NCBI RefSeq assembly: GCF_905171765.1
Contig: NC_053390.1
Location: forward strand, 214,019,208-214,083,207
DNA length: 64,000 bases
Reading direction: 5' to 3'
DNA from: Bufo bufo
Lineage: Eukaryota; Chordata; Amphibia; Anura; Bufonidae
In this document: in pieces, positions 19,396 through 27,753 of the stretch
Layout: every line of letters begins with the position of its first letter
Numbering within the stretch: the stretch's first letter is position 1
Notes under the pieces: model-generated
Told to the model about the DNA's origin: nothing
Seen by the model: the letters and a program-made list of their open reading frames with translations, nothing else
The model's database searches: none
Made by a program: the position numbers and the translations under genes

Positions 19396-20150
19396 CCTGA
19401 AGGATATCTCTTCCGAGAAGTAGAAGGATATAAACATCTGGTTCAACAGCTGGGATAAGGTGAACAATTGAGCGGAGGTGAGGGTGGTGATGAGCTACTT
19501 CTGGAGATGGAATCTCAGTTTTGTCATCAGGTATCATGCCACACTCTATTAGGGTAGGAAGTGGGAACTGCACTTTCTTATTGAAGGATTCAATGGTAAA
19601 GTCAGTAGCTCTTCTCCCTGTGGTTTCAATTGTCCCTGCACATGTCCTTAGAGTGTAGGGAACTGCACTTGCCTTAAGGTTAAAAATATCAAAGAAATCT
19701 GACTTTGCAAGGGATCTGTTGCTCTGTTCATCTAGCACTGCATACATTTTCACTGCCCTTTCTCTCTTGCCAGTGGGATACACAGTCACTAGACAGATTT
19801 TAGAGCATGATCGGGCACTCTTGCCTTGTCCACATACTTCAGTGCAATTAGACATTACAGAGGAGAGTGGGGTCTCTTGTTGCTCCCTGCCCTGATCTTT
19901 CCTGGGTTCTACAGTCTCTAGTGGGGCAGGAGCAGGGCCAGGGTGCAAAGCTGCAATATGTCTCTCACTGCCACATTCTGTACATTCTACTGGTATTTTG
20001 CAGTCTTTGGCAATGTGATAAGTAGATCCGCAGCACTTTAAACAGAAGACGTTTTGGTTAAGGAAGGACATCCGCTCTGCAATGGGTTTGCTTCCAAAGC
20101 CTTTGCATTTCTTTAGTGGATGTGGTTTTTTGTGTATTGGACAATGTCAG
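19385..20150 (-). pseudogene. BEL/Pao gag zinc knuckle and aspartic protease, partial
   Basis: The open frame has a methionine at 20071. Homology extends further upstream (CPIHKKPHPLKKC) to a stop near 20150, so the ATG is not the original start. A zinc knuckle CLKCCGSTYHIAKDC and CTECGSERHIAALH are followed by a protease-like region, where YAVLDEQSNRSL replaces the usual D-S/T-G-type context. The end LLLGRDILQVHQ meets the pol frame through a one-base frameshift near 19387. The N-terminal part of gag is missing; 20151-20232 has no frame and stops at the Tc1 insertion. Confidence 0.85.
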
Positions 20151-20974
20151 GGTTTTCTATAGTGTGTACCTTGTGGGTGCTTTGGTAGTCTGTAACTTCT
20201 GAAGGTAAAGCTGTTTTGTGTGTGGATACATACAGTACAGACCAAAAGTTTGGACACACCTTCTCATTCAAAGAGTTTTCTTTATTTTCATGACTATGAA
20301 AATTGTAGATTCACACAGAAGGCATCAAAAACTATGAATTAACACATGTGGAATTATATACATAACAATCAAGTGTGAAACAACTGAAAATATGTCATAT
20401 TCTAGGTTCTTCAAAGTAGCCACCTTTTGCTTTGATTACTGCTTTGCACACTCGCATTCTCGCTTGGCATTCTCTTGATGAGTTTCAAGAGGTAGTCCCC
20501 TGAAATGGTTTTCACTTCACAGGTGTGCCCTGTCAGGTTTAATAAGTGGGATTTCTTGCCTTATAAATGGGGTTGGGACCATCAGTGGCGTTGAGGAGAA
20601 GTCAGGTGGATACACAGCTGATAGTCCTACTGAATAGACTGTTAGAATTTGTATTATGGCAAGAAAAAAGCAGCTAAGTAAAGAAAAACGAGTGGCCATC
20701 ATTACTAAGAAATGAAGGTCAGTCAGTCAGAAAACTTTGAAAGTAAGGGCTATTTGACCATGAAGGAGAGTGATAGGGTGCTGCGCCAGATGACCTGGCC
20801 TACACAGTCACCGGACCTGAACCCAATCGAGATGGTTTGGGGTGAGCTGGAGCGCAGAGTGAAGGCAAAAGGGCCAACAAGTGCTAAGCATCTCTGGGAA
20901 CTCCTTCAAGACTGTTGGAAGACCATTTCAGGGGACTACCTCTTGAAGCTCATCAAGAGAATGCCAAGAGTGTG

Positions 20975-23931
20975 TAAAGTATGTATACTAATGCCAGAAG
21001 CCTGACTAATAAAACTGGTGAACTGGAATTAGTGATGTGTGAGGAGGACTATGACATAGTGGGAATAACTGAGACATGGCTGGATGATAGCTATGACTGG
21101 GCAGTTAATGTACAAGGTTACAGTCTGTTTAGAAAGGATCATCAAAACCGGAGAGGGGGAGGGGTCTGCCTTTATGTAAAGTCCTGTCTAAAGCCCACAC
21201 TCCGTGAAGATATAAGTGAGGGACATGAACATGTGGAGTTACTGTGGGTAGAGATATATGGAGCTAAAAAGAACAATAAATTACTAATAGGAGTTTACTA
21301 TAAACCACCTAATATACCAGAGTCCACAGAAAATCTACTACTAAATGAGATAGACAAGGCGGCAAATCATAATGAGGTGGTTATTATGGGGGACTTCAAC
21401 TACCCAGTTATAGACTGGGAAACTGAAACTTGTATATCTCATAAAGGAAACAGGTTCTTGGCAATAACCAAAGACAATTACCTCTCCCAACTGGTTCAGG
21501 ACCCGACTAGAGGGACGGCCATACTGGACTTAGTATTAACCAATAGACCTGACAGAACAACAGACGTGCAGGTTGGGGGACACCTGGGAAATAGTGACCA
21601 TAAAGTAATAACCTTCCAATTATCATTCAAAAGAGCGTTTCTACAGGGAGGAACAAAAATACCAAACTTCAAAAAAGCTAAATTTAGCCAACTAAGAGAG
21701 GCCATAGGCCTAACTAAATGGGATAAAGTCCTCACAAATAAAAATACAGCCACAAAATGGGATATCTTTAAAAGCATCCTAAAAGCTCATTGTGAGAGGT
21801 ACATACCGTATGGGAATAAAAGGTTAAGGAACAAAAAGAAACCAATGTGGATAAACAGAACTGTAAAGAAAGCAATAAATGACAAAAAGAAAGCATATAA
21901 AACACTAAAACAGGAGGGTAGCACGGAAGCACTGAAAAACTATAAGGAAAAAAATAGAACATGTAAAAAACAAATAAAAGCGGCCAAACTAGAGACCGAG
22001 AGATTAATTGCCAAAGAGAGTAAAACTAACCCTAAAATGTTCTTCAATTATATAAATGTTAAAAAGTATAAATCTGAAGGTGTTGGCCCTTTAAAGAGTA
22101 ATGAGGGGGGAGTCGCAGAGAGCGACGAGGAGAAAGCAAAGCTGTTAAATATTTTTTTCTCCAGTGTATTCACTGAGGAAAATAAGCTGTCAGATGAAAT
22201 GCTGAATGTTAAAATAAATTCCCCATTAAAAGTGTCCTGTCTGACCCAGGAAGAAGTACAACAGCGACTTAAAAAGATTAAAATAGACAAATCGCCAGGA
22301 CCGGATGGCATACACCCCCGTATCCTAAGGGAATTAAGTAATGTCATAGCTAGACCCTTATTTCTGATATTTGCGGACTCTATACTGACAGGGAATGTCC
22401 CACAGGATTGGCGCATGGCAAATGTGGTGCCAATATTCAAAAAGGGTCCAAAAACAGAGCCTGGAAACTATAGGCCGGTAAGTTTAACATCAGTTGTGGG
22501 TAAACTGTTTGAAGGTTTTCTGAGAGATGCTATGTTAGAGCATCTTAAGGGAAATAAGCAAATAACGCCATATCAGCATGGCTTCGTGAGGGATCGGTCA
22601 TGTCAAACTAATTTAATCAGTTTCTATGAGGAGGTAAGTTCTAGACTTGACAGCGGCGAATCAATGGATGTCGTGTATCTGGACTTCTCCAAAGCATTTG
22701 ACACTGTACCACATAAAAGGTTAGTATATAAAATGAGAATGCTCGGACTGGGAGAAAACGTCTGTAAGTGGGTAAGTAACTGGCTCAATGATAGAAAACA
22801 GAGGGTGGTTATTAACGGTACATACTCAGATTGGGTCACTGTCACTAGTGGAGTACCTCAGGGGTAAGTATTGGGCCCTATTCTCTTCAATATATTTATT
22901 AATGATCTTGTAGAAGGCTTGCATAGTAAAATATCAATTTTCGCAGATGACACTAAACTGTGTAAAGTAATTAACACTGAAGAGGACAGTATACTACTAC
23001 AGAGGGATCTGGATAGATTGCAGGCTTGGGCAGATAAGTGGCAGATGAGGTTTAACACTGACAAATGTAAAGTTATGCACATGGGAAGGAATAATGCAAG
23101 TCACCCGTACATACTACATGGTAAAACACTCGGTAACACTGACATGGAAAAGGATCTAGGAATTTTAATAAACAGCAAACTAAGCTGCAAAAAACAGTGT
23201 CAGGCAGCTGCTGCCAAGGCCAATAAGATAATAGGAACGTATTACTACTACTTTACAAATTCATTAGTCAGACCACACATGGAGTACTGTGTACAGTTCT
23301 GGGCTCCAGTGAACAAGGCAGACATAGCAGAGCTGGAGAGGGTCCAGAGGAGGGCAACTAAAGTAATAACTGGAATGGGGCAACTACAGTACCCTGAAAG
23401 ATTATTAAAATTAGGGTTATTCACGTTAGAAAAAAGACAACTGAGGGGAGATCTAATTACTATGTATAAATATATCAGGGGTCAGTACAGAGATCTATCC
23501 CATCATCTATTTATCCCCAGGACTGTGACTGTGACGAGGGGACATCCTCTGCGTCTGGAGGAAAGAAGGTTTGTACACAAACATAGAAAAGGATTCTTTA
23601 CGGTAAGAGCAGTGAGACTATGGAACTCTCTGCCTGAGGAGGTGGTGATGGTGAGTACAATAAAGGAATTCAAGAGGGGCCTAAATGTATTTCTGGAGTG
23701 TAATAATATTACAGGATATAGCTACTAGAGAGGGGTCGTTGATCCAGGGAGATATTCTGATTGCCTGATTGGAGTCGGGAAGGAATTTTTTATTCCCCTA
23801 AAGTGAGGAAAATTGGCTTCAACCTCACAGGGTTTTTTTTGCCTTCCTCTGGATCAACTTGCAGGATGACAGGCCAAACTGGATGGACAAATGTCTTTTT
23901 TCGACCTTATGTACTATGCTACTATGTTACT
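20975..23931 (+). mobile_element. CR1/L2-type LINE, 5'-truncated
   Basis: A non-LTR retrotransposon is flanked by the 9-bp duplication AAGAGTGTG (20966-20974 and 23932-23940). It begins within the endonuclease coding region. It ends after ORF2 in a ~200-bp 3' UTR (GGGTCGTTGATCCAGGG ... CCTTCCTCTGGATCAACTTG) with a short ACTATGYTACT-like terminal repeat and no poly(A). The short terminal repeat is typical of the CR1/L2 group. Orientation is plus, opposite to the enclosing BEL element. Confidence 0.92.
20981..23728 (+). pseudogene. LINE ORF2: endonuclease and reverse transcriptase, one stop codon
   Basis: One reading frame of about 915 codons is interrupted by a single TAA at 22865-22867. The apurinic-type endonuclease is nearly whole: N4 in YTNARSL, E31 in GITETWLD, GDFN (137-140), a TAILDLVLTN segment and SDH (205-207). 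A lysine-rich linker follows (~250-345). Reverse transcriptase motifs are SPGPDGIHPRIL, GNYRPVSLTSVVGK, YLDFSKAFDTVPH (catalytic Asp about 568), SGVPQG, then after the stop VLGPILFNIFIND and the catalytic FADD. The stop replaces the usual Ser of PQGSVLGP, a one-base change. The C-terminal thumb region (EYCVQFWAP, LERVQRRATKVI, LFTLEKRQLRGDLI) is complete to the stop at 23728. The 5' end of ORF2 and any ORF1 are missing. Confidence 0.95.
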
Positions 23932-24133
23932 AAGAGTGTGCAAAGCAGTAATCAAAGCAAAAGGTGGCTACTTTGAAGAACCTAGAATATGACATATTTT
24001 CAGTTGGTTCACACTTGTTTGTTATGTATATAATTCCACATGTGTTAATTCATAGTTTTGATGCCTTCATAGTCATGAAAATAAAGAAAACTCTTTGAAT
24101 GAGAAGGTGTGTCCAAACTTTTGGTCTGTACTG

Positions 24134-24452
24134 TATGTGTCAGTACATTAAACATTATACAGCAGCCTCACTCCATCAGTGAGAGTACTCACAGACAATT
24201 CCATCATAAGTCCAGGAATAGATCAAGAGCTCCTCTGCATGCAGCCTGCTAGATCCAGGAGCAGTCATGAAATGGAGGAAATACAGTTCCAGGTTAAAGG
24301 TTACTGACTCTGACTCTGAGAAAAATACACTTAAACATAAGATTTCAGTATAATCTTTAAAATACACTCAAACAGCAACGTCAAACATAACATTTCAGTA
24401 TAATCTTTACAGTACATTACATACATTTATTATGCACAAAATGGGCAGAATA
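24134..24452 (-). repeat. BEL 5' LTR remnant
   Basis: It matches 16593-16915 of the other LTR, beginning directly after the Tc1 TA with TGTGTCAGTACATTAAAC. The other LTR reads CATATGTGTCAG at the same place, so the Tc1 target TA is visible. The first ~150 bp of this LTR is absent on the far side of the Tc1 element. Confidence 0.88.
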
Positions 24453-24748
24453 GCAGGTGTATGCTGACTCCTATTTAACATGATTTTGAATGTGATTGCT
24501 TAATTCTAAGCACAGCTACATAGCCAGTTATAAGAGGGTGTGCACACTTATGCAACCACATTGTTTTAGTTTTTTTTGTTTTCTTCCCTCCACCTAAAAG
24601 ATTTCAGTTTGTTTTTCAATTGAGTGGTACAGTTTATAGGTCACATTAAAGGTGGAAAAAGTTCTGAAATGATTTATCTTTGTCTAATTTTTTACAGTAC
24701 AGAAACCTGACATTTTAACAGGGGTGTGTAGAATGTTTATATCCATTG

Positions 24749-24753
24749 TATAT

Positions 24754-24789
<36 letters not shown>
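24749..24789. repeat. AT microsatellite
   Basis: TA-rich tract after the split Tc1 element. Confidence 0.9.
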
Positions 24790-24792
<3 letters not shown>

Positions 24793-25295
24793 AAGGCAGT
24801 GACAGGCCTGATATATGAAGGAAGGTATGCGTCTCTGAGAATGGTGCAGGAAACATATTAGAGGGTATGCACCTGAGACATGCCATCAAGGTACCCGGCC
24901 TTAGTGGAGTGGAAGCCACTAGCTAGAGGGTCCACTAAGATAGATAGGGGACACTGTTGCTACCTAGTAAAGCTGGTATCAGCTAATTCGGGCCTAGCTT
25001 TTACTGGGAGTAAGCAAAGTGTTGGGTGGGTGCTTACTCCCCACATTCCACTCCGGGGTTTGTATGTGGCTCATGTTTATGATTGTGTTTTAAAAATGAG
25101 CAGCAGGAAGCAGGGTGTGTCTGTTGAGTGAGAGGCTGCAGATCACACACTGCAAGGCACGTGTGAAGCAATCACTGGCCTGTGGTCTGATTACCTGACC
25201 CGGCTGCTATCCGGCTGTAACTGAATTGTAAGTTTGCTGGAACAAGCAATAAACCATGTTGAAGAGACTTTGTTGTGTCCCTGTGTCACTATACA
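24790..25295 (+). mobile_element. Solo-LTR-like segment
   Basis: It begins TGTAAGGCAGTGACAGGCC and runs to about CTGTGTCACTATACA, with an AATAAA at about 25245 followed by a TTGTTGTGTCCCTGTGTC stretch. This resembles the R/U5 end of Ty3/gypsy-type or endogenous-retrovirus-type LTRs. It sits inside the AT-rich middle of the piggyBac-type element. No coding sequence is attached. The target duplication is unclear because the flank is AT repeat, so boundaries are approximate. Confidence 0.45.
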
Positions 25296-25611
25296 AATGT
25301 GGTATCATTGTAATCACACTGACATGGAGAATAAAGGAAACAGATCAATTTTAGCGCATAAAAAACCCCATAAAACTGTGGTAGAAATGCATTTTTTTTC
25401 ACCCCATTTGAAATTATTTTCCAGCTCCCCACCATATCATATGCAAGATTTCATAGTACCATTAGAAAGAAAAACTTGTCCTGCCCAAAAAAAAAAAGCC
25501 CTCATACAGCTAAGAGCATTGAAAAATAATAATTTTATGGCTCTGGGAAGGCGGGGAGTGAAAAACAAACAAACTAAAAATTGCAAATCAAAAAGGTCCT
25601 CTTAGGGTTAA

Positions 25612-25642
25612 GTACATGAAGTGTGGGTCCTATAGGTAAAGA
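25612..25642 (+). repeat. Degenerate satellite fragment
   Basis: The text GTGGGTCCTATAGGTAAAGA matches the satellite core GATGGGTCCTATAGGTGAAGA. It is the continuation of the remnant left of 13659, and it is cut by the fold-back element. Confidence 0.7.
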
Positions 25643-26304
25643 CTAGGGTTGAGCGAACCCGGACTTTTTCACTGTAGTTCGGGTTCGGGGATTGGGTGAT
25701 TTTATTAATTTCCATTATAAAATGGTTATAACGGAAAATAGCATTTTTAAGACAGAATGCTAAATAAAGTGGCCACTGAGGGGTTAAAAATAATAAATAA
25801 AAAACTCACCTCATCCACTTGATCGCGCAGCTGTTATCCTTTTCTTTCTTCTTTCTGTAGTACCTACAAAAGGACCTGCGATGACGTCACTGTGCTAAGC
25901 ACGTGGTGAGCGCGGTGACAACATCGCAGGTCCTGCTAAATGAAGATAGAAGCACCTGCGGTGACGTCACAGCGTTCCCCACGTGGTGAGCGCAGTGACG
26001 TCATCACAGGCCTTTTTGTAGGTCCTGCAGAAAGAAGAGGATACCAGCTGCGTGATCAAGTGGATGAGGTGATATTTTTTTAAATTATTTTTAAACCCCT
26101 CAATGGCCATTTTATTTAGCATTCTGTCTTAAAAAAGCTATTATTTTCTGTTATAACCATATTATAACGGAAAAAAATAAAGTTAAGTTCGGGTCCCCTT
26201 TAACTTTAATTGGGTCTGGGTTCGGGTTAAGTTCGGGTCCCGAACCCGAACTTTGACCTAAAGTTTGGCCGAACACAAACTTTTACAGTTCCTCTAATCC
26301 CTAG
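25643..26304. mobile_element. Fold-back (palindromic) element, 662 bp
   Basis: Ends are CTAGGGTTGAGCGAACCCG and ...CTCTAATCCCTAG. Inner arms pair over most of the length: ATCCACTTGATCGCGCAGCTG near 25813 against CAGCTGCGTGATCAAGTGGAT near 26046, and GACCTGCGATGACGTCAC near 25872 against GTGACGTCATCACAGGCC near 25995. The flanking TAAAGA (25637-25642 and 26305-26310) is a likely 6-bp duplication within satellite sequence. There is no coding sequence. Confidence 0.85.
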
Positions 26305-26849
26305 TAAAGACGATATACACATATTATTAGAGACACTATATGTTTAAAGGTGTAATCCCATCTGAGACAATGGGGGCATATCGCTAGAATATATATACCT
26401 ATATCGAGAATGGAGCTTGAAAAGTGGTGGCTGGCAGACCATGGGTTTCCATAATATAAGAAAAGATGCATAAAAAGCAATTTTTTGCATTAAGTATAAT
26501 ACATAGAAGAGTCAAGTTTCCGAACTAGGGTTTTGGCAAAGCTGTGTTCTTCTAAAATTTAAATGAAGTTCATATGATACTGTGCTATGTGATAATATAT
26601 TTTCACATAACCAAAAGTATGAGCCTCCTAAACTTTTTTTTTTTTTAAAGAAAACAGGAAGTGCTTTGGTACAAGGAGTCTGATCAATAAGAAGAATAAA
26701 TCTAAAAGGCAAAAACTAAATTAACATCTAAAAAGGATGGGTCCTATAGGTGAAGATCATATCTTGCTAGAGATATCTTTAACACCTAGGGGGAGTACAT
26801 AAGATGGATGGGTCCTATAGGTGAAGAGCATATGCAATTCTTATTATTG
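26305..26849 (+). repeat. Diverged satellite at the array edge, with an unassigned patch
   Basis: The satellite text is recognisable (GTCAAGTTTCCGAACTAGGG, TTGGCAAAGCTGTGTTCT, AGGATGGGTCCTATAGGTGA), but with many substitutions and an insert near 26590-26640. Bases about 26343-26455 do not fit the monomer and look like a fragment of another repeat (ATCCCATCTGAGACAATGGG). Confidence 0.8.
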
Positions 26850-27353
26850 GAAATGAATGGTTGCTACAGTGGCGCTCAGTGGATGCTGTATGTATGAGCA
26901 GCGGTATCGCGGCAGAACCACAGAAATCTGCCGCACAGAGGAGGCAATATGAATAATTATGATACTGCGCTTGGGACGTATTATGTTATTTTAAAATATA
27001 CAGGTATTGCAGATATATAATGGCTGGCACACTAAAAGTATATCAATATATAGGTACTAATTGATTTTAAACAATTTACCAGGACTGAAAACTTCTGTCT
27101 GTGTGCTCCTATCGGCGTTCCCGTATTTGATATAGAAAGGTTTTTTCTTCTTTCACTGTTGTTACTGTGCTTGGTCTTTCTTTATGTTCAGGATCAGGAA
27201 AGAATCCAGGTATAGTATGGTTTGGAGTGCTGCCTCGTGCCCCGGCCGGTGGCGCGCTGCTGCCGCAAAATGGAGATGTATGCAAGGAGTGGTAAGCGCT
27301 CGCTTGGAGCTTGTGAGTGACGTCACTAACCGCGGCCATCAATGACCGCCGGT

Positions 27354-27420
27354 GCCAAGTGTCTCTTTCGCCGACGCGTTTCGAACAGACGCTGTTCTTC
27401 CTCAGGGAGTGTTACCTGGC
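27354..27420 (-). ncRNA. Type I hammerhead ribozyme candidate of a Penelope element
   Basis: On the minus strand all core parts are present in order: CTGAGGA (27405-27399; fits CTGANGA), A, stem II GAACAG/CTGTTC with loop CGT (27397-27383), GAAA (27382-27379), CGC, then the cleavage triplet GTC (27375-27373). Stem III is minimal (ACGCGT, self-complementary), as reported for Penelope hammerheads, which are thought to cut best as dimers. An outer stem I can form between GCCAGG (27420-27415) and CTTGGC (27359-27354), with CC/GG next to the core and an internal loop between. Self-cleavage is a prediction. Confidence 0.75.
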
Positions 27421-27533
27421 TGCTCACACTCCTTCTTTATATACACCTATCCAGAACTTTAACTCCTTCCCTGCCGATCCTGCATGGGTTCCTAATCACC
27501 AATCATTTATTCAAAGGCAAACAGCTCTATTTC

Positions 27534-27740
27534 CGCATTAAGACCATTTGGTATTAAAGTATCCATGTTAAATATCCATTTTGATTCTTTTTTGGACATT
27601 TCCTTAATGTAGTCCCCCCCCCCCTCTTATTTGGCTGTATTATTTCAACCCCACAGAAATGGGACTCAGCAAAATTGCCCCCATGCTTTACACTGTAGTG
27701 ACGTGACAATGGATGGCCTTCATACTTTCTATTTATGTTA
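27534..27740 (-). pseudogene. Penelope GIY-YIG endonuclease end, second family
   Basis: Minus-strand frames give LSRHYSVKHGGNFAESHF and CGVEIIQP, then KKESKWIFNMDTLIPNGLN. The latter is the Glu, Trp-Ile and P-x-GLN ending typical of the GIY-YIG domain in Penelope-like elements. A long C/G homopolymer near 27617-27626 separates the frames. The N-terminal GIY-YIG motif and the reverse transcriptase are absent. Confidence 0.75.
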
Positions 27741-27753
27741 TAAATAGTATCAT

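Larger units (their letters stand above)
20233..24133 (+). mobile_element. Tc1-like deletion derivative split by a LINE
   Basis: Same family as 14175-15113. The left end is CAGTACAGACCAAAAG (20233), the right end is ...TTGGTCTGTACTG (24133), with TA on both sides. Own DNA is 20233-20974 and 23941-24133. The transposase start MARKKQLSKEKRV lies at 20656 and the C-terminal piece (SPDLNPIEMVWGELERRVKAKG) at about 20810-20960. The flank on the left is BEL gag DNA and on the right is BEL LTR DNA, which are not adjacent in an intact BEL element. Confidence 0.92.
16441..24452 (-). mobile_element. BEL/Pao LTR retrotransposon, degraded
   Basis: It is flanked by the 5-bp duplication GCAGG (16436-16440 and 24453-24457). 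LTR termini are TGTTCTGC and GGCAGAACA (the right copy ends in TA instead of CA). Order on the minus strand: truncated LTR (24452-24134), a large insertion (20233-24133), gag end and protease (about 20150-19385), reverse transcriptase and RNase H (to about 17390), integrase C-terminal tail (to 17002), LTR (16915-16441). Most of gag and the integrase core are missing. Confidence 0.9.
15191..24748 (-). mobile_element. Tc1-like transposon split by an 8-kb BEL element
   Basis: The left end CAGTGGATATAAAAAGTCTA (15191) matches the complement of the right end (...TTTATATCCATTG, 24748). Both have CTACACACCC and ATGTCAGGTTTCTGT inside and are flanked by TA. The element's own DNA is 15191-16440 and 24458-24748; between them lie the BEL element and one GCAGG copy. 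The rejoined text ...GATGGCAGGTGTATGC... is continuous, so the insertion boundary is unambiguous. The transposase is on the minus strand. Confidence 0.93.
13659..25611. mobile_element. piggyBac-type non-autonomous element hosting a nest of insertions
   Basis: The left end is TTAACCTCTTTGCAACC (13659) with a CCGCCATACATGTACGGC palindrome. The right end is ...CCTCTTAGGGTTAA (25611). Both ends are TTAA, and satellite sequence abuts both sides. The host element's own DNA is 13659 to about 14140 and about 25296 to 25611. The right part (GTGGTATCATTGTAATC ... GGCTCTGGGAAGGCGGGGAG) is, as I remember it, the continuation of the same frog repeat. Everything between is later insertions into its AT-rich middle. 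It encodes no transposase. Its two termini share only about 7 bp (TTAACCY). Confidence 0.7.
26850..27753 (-). mobile_element. Penelope-like retroelement, 5'-truncated, inside the satellite
   Basis: It is flanked by the 14-bp duplication AATTCTTATTATTG (26836-26849 and 27754-27767), which is ordinary satellite sequence; the satellite continues without loss on both sides. On the minus strand it starts in a GIY-YIG endonuclease remnant (27740-27534), then a spacer, then a hammerhead core (27420-27354) and a CpG-rich tail to 26850. It is a second, different Penelope family from that at 5.7 kb. Confidence 0.82.

Noticed and set aside
20712..21005. 97-aa frame with a Tc1 C-terminal motif running into the LINE
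   Set aside because: It is an accidental fusion of a deleted Tc1 transposase with the LINE insertion point, not a new chimeric gene.
22871..23728. Separate reverse transcriptase gene
   Set aside because: It is in the same frame as the upstream ORF and continues the same domain after one stop codon.
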